The notes: generated from the sequence alone by a model not told the origin. A DNA stretch of 64,000 nucleotides from Arcuatula senhousia (GCA_963971305.1 OZ020307.1:6895501-6959500); one strand, 5' to 3'. Positions 46,996 through 58,593 are shown, counted from the first letter of the stretch. Numbers and translations are program-made.

Positions 46996-47439
46996 CATGA
47001 TTATGATAAATTGTAGATAGGTATCTCCGAATTCAAAATTTAATCTCATTGGTTTTTTTTTGTTTTTGTTTCTTTTTTTCGTTGTAAAGCCAACAGCTAT
47101 TTCATGATGTAAACTAATAATTAAATGCGTTCAATTTTGTCAAGTTTGTTCGGATTGAAAACCAGCGGGATAAACGGAAAATAATTGAACATGTCATAAA
47201 AACTTTGAAAGCCTATCAAAGAATAGTTGATTAGCTTAATATTTTTACCGAGTTTTGGTAATTATCCGTGTTAGAAAATAAAAATGTACTCGTTGAATAA
47301 GCCTAAAATATATGTTAAATGGTTTAAAAATATTTTGTTTCAAGGCCTTTCCCATTAATGGGGAATAAGGACAAATTCTTCTACGTCACGTAATGATAGA
47401 AGACGATGAAAGAAACAAATTCACGTGACACAACCTACT

Positions 47440-47550
47440 TAAACAAGTGGCAATTTAAAAAACAAACGTACAATGGAAAACAGCCAGCAGTCTTCAATGT
47501 GACCAGTGATCGCTGCGTGCCAACATGTAACAGGCCCAGGACCAAACATG
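47440..47550 (-). repeat. 'tgtcgcgtacac' family, inverted piece
   Basis: caatggaaaacagccagcag and tcttcaatgtgaccagtgat are the inverse of the block at 48190-48240. Confidence 0.6.
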
Positions 47551-48174
47551 TATAAATATTCATGACTCAATAGTTATCCTAAATGCTTTGCGTCAACTAT
47601 TATAAAACATTGGATAATTGCTATGAAATAAACTAATTTTCAACAAGTCGGTTTTAGCTTCATATTTTTGATATAATGGGAACTACATCAATCACAAAAA
47701 TGTGAATATGGTCTGTGATGATCACAGTTTAAAACAAAATCCCAATAATGATATAAAATCTAAATCAAATAGTCCAGTTTCCAACTGTATGTGCGACAAA
47801 ACATATACTTATTTAGGTAATGAAACAATAATGTAACATTACCAATACTCTTTTATTAAACACAAAAAAAAATGTAATTCGTTTTTCCCTCCGTCCATAC
47901 TTCTTTAGTAAAGAGGAGTATAAGATACGGATTCAAATTTTGAATTATGAAGCATGGCTCTAAAAAGACAAACTCTTATGATGTTTGTTGGTCAGATTTT
48001 CTGTAAGTTTGATTGATCTTATACTTCTTCCGAGATCTCATAATCGCCACTCCACTCAACATCGTACTTTAAGGAAGATCTTTGACTGACAATTTGAATC
48101 CCTGTTATTATATGTCACTTTAGAAATGTTTTAAACATAGCGAAAATGATACGTTGACTGAGTTGTAAATCTAC

Positions 48175-48285
48175 AGCCAATACAAGACGGCGAGCAGCGA
48201 CCACTGGTCACATTGAAGGCTGCTGACTGTCTTTTTAATGTGAGCTGTGTCGCGTGCAATTATTCCACATCTAATTATCGTAAAA
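48175..48285 (+). repeat. 'tgtcgcgtacac' family, copy just before exon 2
   Basis: caatacaagacggcgagcag, tgaaggctgctgactg and gctgtgtcgcgtgcaattat. It ends about 40 bases before the exon 2 acceptor, so it lies in or near the branch-point region. Confidence 0.65.
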
Positions 48286-48323
48286 TTTTCCTACTTAAAT
48301 TATTTTATATTATTCTTTTTCAG

Positions 48324-48772
48324 TCAGTTCACTTGTTGCAAGTATCCTTTCATTAACCTTGATAGCATGCGACAGATACTTTGGGGTAGTCTTTGCCATG
48401 AAAGCCCACATAGTCGAACGGAAGGCCCGACATAGCATTTTCCTGGTCTGGATCTGTGCGTTCGCCATAGCATCACCATTACTGGCCTTCCGAACTCTAA
48501 TGAAACGTCAATGGAAAGACCATCTAGAGCAATGGTGTGACGATGATTGGCCCCTTGTCCCTAAACACACCCCAGAAGATACTGACTTCACGATTTATCA
48601 CCAGCCAGCCAGGAAGATCTACTGGACTAGTTTGTTTATTGTCTTATTCTGTATCCCGATCATCGTCATGTCGTGTGCTTATATTAGAATTATAAAGACA
48701 CTGTGGACAGCCAAACCACCAGGGGAAAGGGTCCCTAAAGATGTTATAATTCAAACTAGAATGAAAAAGAAG
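48324..48772 (+). CDS. GPCR exon 2 (TM3 to TM5 and ICL3)
   Basis: The acceptor is a T-rich tract ending cag at 48323. The first two bases complete a Val codon, giving FAQVSSLVASILSLTLIA across the junction. D138-R139-Y140 ends TM3. TM4 carries W164 and ends with SPLLAF. ECL2 holds C193 in EQWCDDDWP, the partner of C114. TM5 (about 220-242) contains P233 and Y241. ICL3 is short and basic and ends RMKKK at residue 271, phase 0, donor gtatta. The continuing open frame to 48958 is intron read-through and adds no receptor motif. Retention there would truncate the receptor after TM5. Confidence 0.94.
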
Positions 48773-49884
48773 GTATTATATTTCTTTAGTTCAAATGCAT
48801 ATTCAAAAACTTTGTTGGAAATAGCAAAGTCTGTTACGCAGTCATTCGGTCACGAGCCATTTCATGGTTCGATTTTCCGACTTCAGACTGTTTTGTTTAA
48901 CTTGAATGCTGGGAATTTTGATGCTGAAAATGCAATTTTCCTCTTAAATTGCATATAAAGCACCGATCGACACCTGCTTTTGTACTCTTGTGTTATGCAG
49001 AAATAAAGAACATATTGTCATTTTGTATAAACGATTCTTTAATAAGAAACGGACAATTTTACTTGTTTTTAAGTATACAGATGTATTCGTATCAAATATG
49101 AGCTGTATATAGCACGAAAATATAATTGAGATGTCTCCAGAAATGAGTTATTAGGCATGGAAAAAGGATAGACTGAAGTATATAATACATCTTCACAAAA
49201 AAAGAAATAAAGTGATATGATTAGGTCAGTCAAATTATTACTAGTAATTTGTGTTATTTTCTTGGTCAGTAAATAATACTACGGTTCTATCACTGTATTT
49301 TTTTTTTGAATTTTGGGTTTTCGTATAAAGTCCTTTGTATGCTTTTTCTAATTAAAACCAAAAAACGCAGAAATACAATTTAAAAATTGATTAAAACTTC
49401 TGTTGGCAGAAATAAAAAAAAAGTTTAAGTTTCTACAAAAACAATAAATTATTCAAATAAAAATACAATGAGACTATGACTCCTTGGGATTAAAACATAA
49501 TAACTAGTTCAAGAGAGCAGTGAAAACAATTTGCATATAAATAACACTAAATTTCCATTATTACTCTATTAAACATAACACTTATCTGTAATATAGTAAG
49601 GCATGATGAATGATATAGTCACATAATGTCTTTTTAATTGCAAAAATGTTGGAAATTGTTTTCTGATAAAACATTAAAATTCTTTTAAATATGCATAACT
49701 GCAATAATTTTCTGATTAAACAACTTTATTTGATTTTATTTTTGATTATATATATTGTATTTGACCTTAGAACTATTTGATCCATTTCATTTTGAAACAT
49801 GTATTTAAAGTTTAAAATAATATTCTAATAAAATGGCAGTCTTTATAAATTATTCTAATATAGAATGACGTCTAATCGTCAACT

Positions 49885-50410
49885 TGCCCTTCTTGTGTCT
49901 TCTTCCGCTCCAGCTTATGTATCGCAATGGATTCGTTATTCAATAACTTGCAGGAATTCATCTATTTCCTTGGCAGAGCCTAACACAAAACTTGCACAAA
50001 ATTGCTAACAATATGTTACGTTGCTCCTCGGTTGTTGTCTATACTCAAGAAATTTTATGGACGACATCATACGTCCAATGAGAAATATGGGATTTCTATC
50101 TCTCTGATGAGTTTAGATGTTGGTTTGTCATAGAGTTTTGTTTTGTCTCCTATATCGGATTCGACACGCTGAATAGACAATTGGCAGCGCGAAGTGTGCG
50201 ACGGGGAGCTGCTTACTTTTCATGAGTACCTGAGTTCACCCTCGTTTCGACTTGAGTTTGAGTTGTTGATTGCTATTCAGTTGTTTTTGTGTTTCTATGC
50301 TTTGTTTTTCTTTGTGCTGTTCTTGTTCATGTTAACCGATTTTGTCTTTGCCCCTTCGGACTTTTGACATTCGAATGCCCCCATTGGTACCTGTTTGCTT
50401 CTTGTGATAA
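49885..50410 (+). mobile_element. PLE 3' fragment with RT thumb remnant
   Basis: Opens with remnants equal to the LPFLCSSSAPAY stretch and ATTCGTTATTC (IRYS) words, then acgttgctcctcggttgttg, gacgacatcatacg, aaatatgggatttctatctc and the T-rich tail ending ggtacctgtttgcttcttg. It is 5'-truncated within the thumb. Confidence 0.75.
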
Positions 50411-50869
50411 TATAAGTGCTAACTGGTGAATTAACAGCACGAAAAAAAACCCCTAAAAAATAATACAAAAAAAGCTTTGAAGCAAAAAACATCAATAAAT
50501 ACAATAAATTATAATGTTTTGAAGAAAAACGCAAAAAAGCAAATTAATATCAATTTGAATGTCAACAGTCCGAAAAGGAAAAGACAACATCAGTTGATAA
50601 AAAAGTACAAGGAAGAAACAGACAACTTAGAACGCACAATCAAACTCCAAAACAGCAACGCAAACCCAAGTCGTCGCAAAAAGATAGTGAACTCATGTGC
50701 CCTGTCATTGGTTTTAAGTTTTTGTAATGGCTTGTTCTTTTTGTAATTAGTAAATGAAAAAAAAAGACGTTTCTTTTTTTCAAACAATCTGTAACAAGAC
50801 AAATGTGTTAATATAAAACTCTTTAGGAGCACAAATGTTTACTCTAGTTTCCACATGAGTTCGTGTTGT

Positions 50870-51008
50870 TAGTTGCAGTTTGTTGTATAATGTGCATTTC
50901 ATTTTGCTAGTTGCAAGTTTGTTGTATAATGTGCATTTCATTTTGCTAGTTGCCGTTTGTTGTATGATGTGCATTTCATTTTGCTAGTTGCCGTTTGTTG
51001 TATAATAT
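50870..51008. repeat. 38-39 bp minisatellite, left part
   Basis: About 3.5 units of tgttgtataatgtgcatttc followed by attttgctagttgccgtt; starts at 50881, 50920 and 50958. It continues at 52233-52435 after an inserted block. Confidence 0.85.
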
Positions 51009-51182
51009 AAAAAACGAAAGAATATGGAATATGTGCCAGATAGACACGATCCACATAATGCAATGATTTTAATAAATGTACAAAAGCAAAATTTCACTGC
51101 GTGTGAAGCGCTTTTCTGGATTAACCTTCATCAGACACGCTAGGAGTAGAAAACTTGGAAAACCGGTAGAATATTAGATTTG

Positions 51183-51217
<35 letters not shown>

Positions 51218-51998
51218 AAAAAAATTATTACAACAATCACCAAACAGATTAATTTATCAATTTCTAAAGAAACAGCCAAACATTGTCAAACTTTGGAAAT
51301 ATGTAAACTGTGTCTTTCCAACACATATTCCAGTACTCGAAAATATATAGAGCATACAACTGAAGTACGGGGAAGCTTTCTACGACCTCCACACGGCACT
51401 AAAGCCAAACTCTGAAATAATATAAAAAACGAAAGAATATGGAATATGTGCCAGAAAGACACGATCCACATATTGAAATGATTTTAATAAATGTACAAAA
51501 GCAAAATTTCACTGCGTGTGAAGCGCTTTTCTGGATTAACCTTCATCAGACACGCTAGGAGTAGAAAACTTGGAAAACCGGTAGAATATTAGATTTGATT
51601 AAAAAAAAAAAAAATCCAAAAAAATTATTACAACAATCACCAAACAGATAAATTTATCAATTTCTAAAGAAACAGCCAAACATTGTCAAACTTTGGAAAT
51701 ATGTAAACTGTGTCTTTCCAACACATATTCCAGTACTCGAAAATATATAAGAGCATACAACTGAAGTACGGGGAAGCTTTCTACGACCTCCACACGGCAC
51801 TAAAGCCAAACTCTGAAATAATATAAACAACGAAAGAATATGGAATATGTGCCAGATAGACACGATCCACATATTGAAATGATTTTAATAAATGTACAAA
51901 AGCAAAATTTCACTGCGTGTGAACCGCTTTTCTGGATTAACCTTCATCAGACAGGCTAGGAGTAGAAAACTTGGAAAACCGGTAGAATATTAGATTTG

Positions 51999-52037
<39 letters not shown>

Positions 52038-52232
52038 AAAAAAATTATTACAACAATCACCAAACAGATAAATTTATCAATTTCTAAAGAAACAGCCAAA
52101 CATTGTCAAACTTTGGAAATATGTAAACTGTGTCTTTCCAACACATATTCCAGTACTCGAAAAAAATATATAAGAGCATACAACTGAAGTACGGGGAAGC
52201 TTTCTACGACCTCCACACGGCACTAAAGCCAA
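51009..52232. repeat. Triplicated block of about 405-415 bp
   Basis: gaaagaatatggaatatgtg starts at 51016, 51431 and 51832. Each unit has tgcgtgtgaagcgcttttct, ttcatcagacacgctaggag, an internal poly(A) tract (longest in units 1 and 3, about 14 bases in unit 2) and ends with ctccacacggcactaaagcc. The units are nearly identical outside the poly(A) length, indicating recent duplication. Confidence 0.92.
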
Positions 52233-52440
52233 ATGTGCATTTCATTTTGCTAGTTGCCGTTTGTTGTATAATGTGCATTTCATTTTGCTAGTTGCCGTTT
52301 GTTGTATAATGTGCATTTTATTTTACTAGTTGCCGTTTGTTGTATAATGTGCATTTCATTTTGCTAGTTGCAGTTTGTTGTATAATGTGCATTTCATTTT
52401 GCTAGTTGCCGTTTGTTGTATAAAGCGCATTTCATTTTTA
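52233..52440. repeat. 38-39 bp minisatellite, right part
   Basis: About 5.5 further units of the 50.87 kb repeat resume directly after the third block copy. Confidence 0.85.
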
Positions 52441-53796
52441 CGTTGTGCGAATCTTTTTATTGGCCCTGTCTTTTATAATTTTGTCTTGGAGTCTCGGGCT
52501 AACGATATTTGAATGCCTCGGTGGTATTCCCTTAACTTCGATTGAAAATAGAATCTGTCATAATTCATTTTATAACAAATCGGTCAGAAACACAATCATA
52601 ATCCTATCCAGTAGAGAGATAATTTTAAACTTTCATATAACAATTGGTTTTTATATGTAGGATGGAACATAATATGACAAACTATTAAAAATACAATAGT
52701 TATGCACCGAGAGAGCCACTTTGACATATCAGGTTTCACTTAGAAATATGAGATTTCAATTTTGCTGCCTGGAATGTGTCTGTACCTAATGTTGTAATGG
52801 GTCATTTTCCATTCAGAATTACGACGTCTATAGAAATGACTTTAACAAAAATAGTTCAAAAGTTTAAAACTAATGTTGCAAATCAAGATAAATTTCAAGT
52901 ATTTCGATTAAGGGAGGTTTCATCATTAACCTATTTAGTTTTATTGTAAAAAAATCTTTTTCACAAAAATTGTATTTGTTTTTTTAACCAAAATCGTTAT
53001 TCTAAATTATAAGATGCAAAATAAAAAAAAACAAAAAAAAAAAACAGGGGGTACAATAAGATCATGACTTGTTTGATTACGTACATCGTCATTTGTTTTA
53101 ATCAAAGTGTCTGGATATCTAACGCTGATACCGATCAAACAAAAAATACTTTTGGCAAATGGATTCTGAAGACGTAATCCCTATTATTTTCTTATTACTC
53201 TTTACACAGAGCCATATAGTCAGGAAGTTTTAATTTATTGACTTGTCTTTGGAGACAAATTTATCATAAAATCTTATTTTCTAATGGAGGTCCATATATA
53301 TTCTATGCTTTTACTTTTTGTGCATCTGACTTGGTGTTACCACATGATCATCTTAAAAGTGAATTTCACATTTCACAACACTTTTTGACAAAAAATATAT
53401 AGAAACTATTCATTCCATAACAAACCAAAATTAGAACAATATATACATGTATTATGTTTTGACTTCAAGACAAAACAGACAAACAAACCATCATAAATGC
53501 AGGTAACTTCAAATGGAAAAGATGATAATGAGATGAGGAATAAGTGATCTTCATAAACCATGCAGCACCAGTTCAAAATTCACAGTCAATGGTAAACAGA
53601 AAAGCAGCCTTTAATGTGTACATTAGTTGGTAAAGCACTGCAACAAACACAAAAATGTCATTTCAGAGACGAAGAAATTTTTTTTTATTATTGCATGTGA
53701 ACAAAGATCTTAGTAACACAGCAAACATTTGTTTTAAATTGTCTTCCAACCAATTTGTACGAATTGTATAATAAATGAATTATTTTGTATTTTCAG

Positions 53797-53910
53797 ATCA
53801 TTCTGACATTGTTATTTATAATGATAATATTCGCTGTTTGCTGGTCACCATTACAAATTAAAATTTTGTATGCGGAATATAGATCTAGCATAGAGTTAGA
53901 CAAACTCAAG
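53797..53910 (+). CDS. GPCR exon 3 (TM6)
   Basis: 114 nt, phase 0 at both ends, acceptor ttttcag and donor gtactg. It encodes residues 272-309: TM6 with the rotamer-switch motif CWSP at 286-289, then ECL3 with YAEYRSSIELDKLK. No stops or gaps. Confidence 0.93.
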
Positions 53911-54239
53911 GTACTGTAGACAAACATCTAGATTGACTTCATTTCACTGAGACATTAAAATAAGTTTTAACTATATGTGATCGTCCTTATATATCCTAAA
54001 CTTAGTAAGAAAACACCAACTTTATCACTCATTTGACTATATATGCATTGCTTAAATTGATGAAGATTGATGCTCAGTCGACTACATTATTTGAGCTATT
54101 AATCGGAAAAGAGTGCAATATTGTATAAGACAATGAAGAACTAAACAGACTTACTTGCATTGAAGAAGCATAAAAAGCTTGTCTTCAAAGATTTTGGTCC
54201 ATCTGTGGTTTTAAGCTTTTATATCAAATTAAGAAAACT

Positions 54240-55025
54240 GACCACATTATTTTAAAACTAACAAGAGATTGCACTTAGTTGTGCTAAATTACCCCCACTC
54301 GGCCACTCAGACAACAGAAAGTAAATGCACAACTGACCTGGAAAGGGGAGGCACGATACAAATCATCAAGCTTAAGCTGTATACCAAATTTGAAATCAAT
54401 CCCTTATGTAGGAGCCGAGAAATCTGCTACGAAAAATTGTCTATCTTTGATCCTTAAAAAAGTCTAAGTCGGCACAGAAAACAGGAAGTGGGTGCCCGAC
54501 TGACCTGGAAAGGGGAGGCACGATACAACTCATCATGACAAAGCTGTATACCAAATTTGAAATCAATCCCTTATGTAGGAGCTGAGAAATCTGTTACGAA
54601 AAATTGTCTATTTTTGACCCTTAAAACAGTCTAAGTCGGCTCAGAAAACAGGAAGTGGATGTGCCACTGACCTGGAAAGGGGAGGCACGATACAACTCAT
54701 CATGACAAAGCTGTATACCAAATTTGAAATCAATCCCTTATGTAGGAGCTGAGAAATCTGTTACGAAAAATTGTCTATTTTTGACCATTAAAAAAGTCTA
54801 AGTCGGCTCAGAAAACAGGACTTGGATGAGTGACTGACCTGGAAAGGGGAGGCACAATACAACTCATCATGATAAAACTGTTTACCAAATTTGAAATCAA
54901 TCCCTTCAGTAAAAGCTGAGAAATCTGTTACGAAAGTTTGTTACGGGCGGACAGACGAACGGACAGACGGACGGACAAGGTGATTGCAATATAGCCCCCT
55001 CTCTTACGAGTGGGGGAATAATTAC
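54240..55025. mobile_element. Tandem-core element, 167-bp units, tetranucleotide tract and hairpin
   Basis: Cores begin gacctggaaaggggaggcac at 54335, 54502, 54669 and 54836 (period exactly 167). They are followed by a GGACAGACG-type tract (54944-54980) and a C5/G5 hairpin (about 54993-55016). Same architecture as the 12.3 and 2.4 kb elements with unrelated core sequence. Lies in GPCR intron 3. Confidence 0.85.
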
Positions 55026-55064
55026 ACATTCGATGCAGAGAATTATTGTAAATATTATGTTTAA

Positions 55065-55375
55065 TAGAAGAAAAATTGTACGCGACACATCCTACAATAT
55101 AAACGTAAATTTAAAACATCCACAATGGAAAGAAAACAGCCAGCAGCCTTCAATGTGACCAGCGGTCGCTGCTCGCTGTTTTTCAATTGGCCCCTGGATC
55201 GAAAATAAACAACATACGATTCAAGCCAAATCCTAAAGTAAAAAGTAGACCCTCTTCTTGACAAAAAAACAATTAATATAAATTCGACTAAATACAAACA
55301 TAGCTTTGATAAACATTCCTGGCTTAGGACAGGCATATTAAAAATGTGGCGGGGTTAAACTAGTTTGCCAAATGT
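55065..55375 (-). repeat. 'tgtcgcgtacac' family, near-full inverted copy
   Basis: ttgtacgcgacacatcctac, cagccagcagccttcaatgt, tcgctgctcgctgtttttca, cctggcttaggacaggcata and gtggcggggttaaactagtt occur in the reverse order of the 16.5 kb copy. Confidence 0.7.
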
Positions 55376-55409
55376 AGTCAAATAAAACCAAACAACATCC
55401 ACGCCCTGG

Positions 55410-55510
55410 CAACACTAAATATCAGTTGACCACAGCGGTGAACATAAAAATGATTATGAAGAATATTGGCGGTGGGATTGGAAACAAAGGAGCAGTAAAT
55501 TTGAAGGCAA
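55410..55510 (+). repeat. 'gtgagtgagt' family, partial copy
   Basis: caacactaaatatcagttga, gcggtgaacataaaaatgat and attggaaacaaaggagc correspond to parts of the 56.3 kb copy. Confidence 0.5.
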
Positions 55511-55634
55511 CCTGACCAAAACATTGACTAGATATTCACATGCAACTTCACATTAAACTGCTATGTGGCGGGCAACATCAGAGGTTTTAAATGCGCTCTC
55601 AAAATTAAACATGTAGTTAACAAATACGTTTTTA

Positions 55635-55800
55635 GCTCACCTGCCCCCGATGGTCATGTGAGATATTGCCAACACTTGGCGTCCGTTGTCTGCCCGTGCA
55701 GCCCCTCCGTCCGTTGTCCGTCGTCCGTCCGTTAACTTTTTCAAACGTTAACTACTCTGACACCACAAGTCCAATTGCATCCAAACTTAGAACAGTTGTT
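55635..55800. mobile_element. Tandem-core element end with (CCGT)n
   Basis: tagctcacctgcccccgatg, cttggcgtccgttgtctg and repeated ccgtccgttgtccgtcg words. This head is characteristic of a common bivalve dispersed element. It leads straight into the fold-back at 55813. Confidence 0.65.
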
Positions 55801-55812
55801 CGTTGCCAGGTG

Positions 55813-56267
55813 TGGTAGAAATTTTTGTTCGAATTTTAGATTTGATGAAAAAACATGACTGCTGTTGTTAAAAATAGAATATAGGGGTAAATTGTTGCTT
55901 TTTAGGCAACTAACTTAAAAACTGTGACAGATATAAAAATTCTTATGGAAGCAAAAGTTCTCAGCACCTCAAGATCTACCTGCCTTGAAAATTTCTAACC
56001 AACCATGTAGGATTTGTTGCCCTTTTTCTTGTTGATCTCGAATTTTGTACTTGTTAAGCTCAATTTCTCGAACACCATTAATTTCTCAATTATCTTCAAT
56101 GGTTTTCGAGAAATTGAGCTTAACAAGTACAAATTCGAGATAAAAAAAATCAAGAAAAAGGGCAACAACTCCTACATGGGTGGTTCGATCTTCTTAAAAT
56201 TTTCTATCAGAATTTTTATATATGTCACAGTCAAAATCTAAAATTCGAACAATAGTTTTCTACCTTA
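55813..56267. repeat. Large imperfect fold-back
   Basis: The left arm (ggtagaaatttttgttcgaa from 55814; accatgtaggatttgttgcc near 56002; cttgttaagctcaatttctc near 56051) pairs with the right arm (gagaaattgagcttaacaag near 56108; ggcaacaactcctacatggg at 56161; ttcgaacaatagttttctac near 56244). The loop is about 30 bp around 56074-56103. The left arm carries an extra block of about 70 bp. Confidence 0.85.
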
Positions 56268-56410
56268 CATAGTGAGTGAGTGAGTGAGTGAGTTGGTGTT
56301 TTACGCCCGTGCATCGCTATATGGTTATTTACAGGCGATGAACATGAAAAGTATGATAAAATGAACATGAAATGATGATGATAAATGAAATATGGGGGTG
56401 GGGTGGGAAA
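56265..56410 (+). repeat. 'gtgagtgagt' family copy
   Basis: agtgagtgagtgagtgagtg, ttggtgttttacgcccgtgc, ggcgatgaacatgaaaagta and gtgggaaacaaagg. Confidence 0.65.
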
Positions 56411-56510
56411 CAAAGGAACTTTTGTTACAGAATATGTTTCCGGTACTTCTTTGCTTTTACACAATCAAACGCTTTATCGCCTAACGTCTATATCCAAGAC
56501 AATTATATGA

Positions 56511-56560
56511 CTATGATTTCGTTGCCCACGTTCTCGCCTTTACTTTCAGTGATATCATTT
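56511..56560 (+). pseudogene. Partial duplicate of GPCR exon 4 (TM7)
   Basis: gatttcgttgcccacgttct is identical to the exon 4 segment at about 56664-56683, and similarity continues on both sides. In the exon 4 frame it reads DFVAHVLAFTFSDII, then departs from NSAINPIIY. It has no usable acceptor in frame and lacks NPIIY, so it is a decayed duplicate exon in intron 3. Confidence 0.75.
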
Positions 56561-56640
56561 GTTTCCTTTTATGTTGGCAAATTGGATTCGTAACCAAAAA
56601 TCTTGCTTTCGCTAAAAAAATATCTTTTTTTCACTTTCAG

Positions 56641-56749
56641 TTGACAGACTGGTATGAAACACTAGATTTCGTTGCCCACGTTCTTGCCTTCGCTAATAGT
56701 GCTATCAACCCAATCATATATGCCGGCTTTAATGAAAATTTTCAAAAAG
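56641..56749 (+). CDS. GPCR exon 4 (TM7 and helix 8)
   Basis: 109 nt, acceptor ttttttcactttcag, donor gtaggt, ending after one base of a Gly codon. It encodes LTDWYETLDFVAHVLAFANS then AINPIIYAGFNENFQK: TM7 with N332-P-I-I-Y336 and the start of helix 8. Confidence 0.94.
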
Positions 56750-57699
56750 GTAGGTGATCAAGGAATATGCACATGTCTGTAAAAAGAACCCCACAGGTGT
56801 CATGGTTGTTATAATAATCCTTTACTGACACCATTGAAATGTGAAGGAGTTTTCTTAAAAGCAATTAAAACAAATTAAAATTAGCCAACAAAAAATACAA
56901 AGAGGAGTACCACCTTGTTCCTTCCTAGATTCTTTCAAAGACAGAAAAAGTATTAAAAAACTATTTCTTTTGTAGTCTATGTGCATGCAGACTTTTCAGT
57001 GGTAAATTCATGATAATGAAAAGACAATATCTAGATTATAGATATATGTTACGAATCTATAAATTCCACAAAGCTTAAGAATCTTGAATATGTAATCATT
57101 AAACATTAAAGAAATGAATGAGGAAGTTTTACAGCCTCTTCCTTTTGTGTAGTTTTACATGTTATCTAATCTTTCTTTCCATGTAGCTATTTTAAAAAAG
57201 ACATACCCTTTAAGGAATGGTTTCCGAAATGAACAATTATGCTCATTAGGATTTCAACTTTACGCCAATGGCTCTCTTAAAATACTTAATAGCATTAATA
57301 CGTCGATGAAAACAGGAAGCCACAAGTACAAAAGACAATTTCTGTCACTTACTTTAACTATTATTTTTCAAATCGTAAGAACAGGATGTAGCAAAAGAAT
57401 TTTATAGACCAAAGTGGTGGAGCCGCTGCGGAAGAGAACTATCCATCCGTTTCTTGGCCAGTCGAGCTATTGTTGATACTTTGCGTGCGTTCATCAAGTG
57501 TTTTAGAAAATACTCTCTTGTTCCAAGTTGTCAAATATTTAAAAATTGTAGGGTTGATATATAGGGTTTCCTTTTCAAATTCTATTTTATATTTGCAGGT
57601 GATTTAACATCTAACTTTTTGTAAATTCACATTTTACGACTTAAGCTAAAATAGACGTCAGAACCAGAATCTCTTCGAAGTCTTTATGAACTGAAGTTG

Positions 57700-57930
57700 C
57701 CTTGTTGTGTTATGTGTACCTACCGGATCAAAGATCGCAATGGAAGAGGAAGGTTTTTCGCGCCATAATGCATGGTTTAACTTACAATTTCTTTTGAAAT
57801 GCCTGTACCAAGTCAGGACAATTGCGATCTTCAATTTCTCCGGCATGTCTACCTTGTCTTTTTTTTTTCTCATGAAAATTTTAGATCGATCCTTCAAGTC
57901 GGTATTTTTTGTTATTGTTTTGCCCTTTTA
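57700..57930 (+). repeat. 'gtctgctttgttttgtc' repeat, copy 4
   Basis: aaatgcctgtaccaagtcag, attgcgatcttcaatttctc and tgtctaccttgtc are followed by a gatcgatccttcaagtcggt block. Small open frames on both strands here (57658-57897, 57707-57931) belong to the repeat. Lies in intron 4. Confidence 0.65.
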
Positions 57931-58593
57931 AGGAATAATGACCCATAATAGCAAATAGAGAAAACTTTACTGTGCTAATGTTCAGCCCAAGAAACTACCG
58001 TTAGTGTGTGAACGTTTTCATATGACCCTTATACAGACATGGCCCTTAAAAAGTTTAAAAATCATGTTTTTCGCAATAAAATAAAACTATTATTGCAGAT
58101 AGAGGTTATCTCCTGTTTGTTTGCCTCAGATGCTCAACGGAGGTCTCCATTGATGTTTGCTGATTGATAAAATGGTCAGATATATAAATTCTAGAAGTTG
58201 CATTAGCTCTAAGTCATTAACTTAATTAATAGGTCAGAAATTGGTTTTTGTCTTCCTTAAATGTAAACATTTACAAATACCGGTAGCGGAAATTGTTGCG
58301 TGCCTAAACTTTCATTCCATTTGACAGCTCAACAAAGAGACGATAAATACCAGGTTAGCAATTCGGACTGTCTGAGGCGTTCAGTTTTTCATATATCTCA
58401 TTCTTATACTGAAATTGCAAATGAATATAGTTATTTCCAGATACACTTTCGGCAAAGACTGGAGATTTCACCTCGTCTATTTTCTGCGCTTTCTTTTCCA
58501 GTCCTCGACAGGTAGTATTAGAATATAATGATAATACTTGTATCGAGTTTGTTTCTACCTGATTTAACAATGTTTCTCTGTTTATACTTTAAG

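Larger units (their letters stand above)
36359..48323 (+). other. GPCR intron 1, about 12 kb
   Basis: Begins gtaagt and ends in a T-rich tract plus cag at 48321-48323. It contains a decayed LINE, a 37-bp array, (ATC)n and several dispersed repeats, annotated separately. The remaining parts (39730-41485, 42600-43215, 44490-45765, 46065-46900, 47000-47430) show nothing recognisable. Confidence 0.85.
48773..53796 (+). other. GPCR intron 2
   Basis: It contains a PLE 3' fragment and the nested tandem repeat described separately. 48960-49880 and 52660-53790 are AT-rich with nothing recognised. The open frame at 52445-52660 has a hydrophobic start but no family signature. Confidence 0.8.

Noticed and set aside
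48773..48958. Extension of the GPCR open frame past exon 2
   Set aside because: TM6 and TM7 are found in proper exons downstream with matching phase; the extension has no receptor motif.
52445..52660. 71-codon hydrophobic ORF resembling a signal peptide
   Set aside because: It begins in the minisatellite edge, and its first part vaguely resembles the PLE T-rich tail; there is no supporting structure.
56372..56593. 73-codon ORF overlapping the duplicated exon
   Set aside because: It is in a different frame from the exon 4 similarity and starts within the gtgagtgagt repeat.
57159..57407. 82-codon ORF in GPCR intron 4
   Set aside because: No family similarity recognised, and not needed to join exons 4 and 5 in phase.
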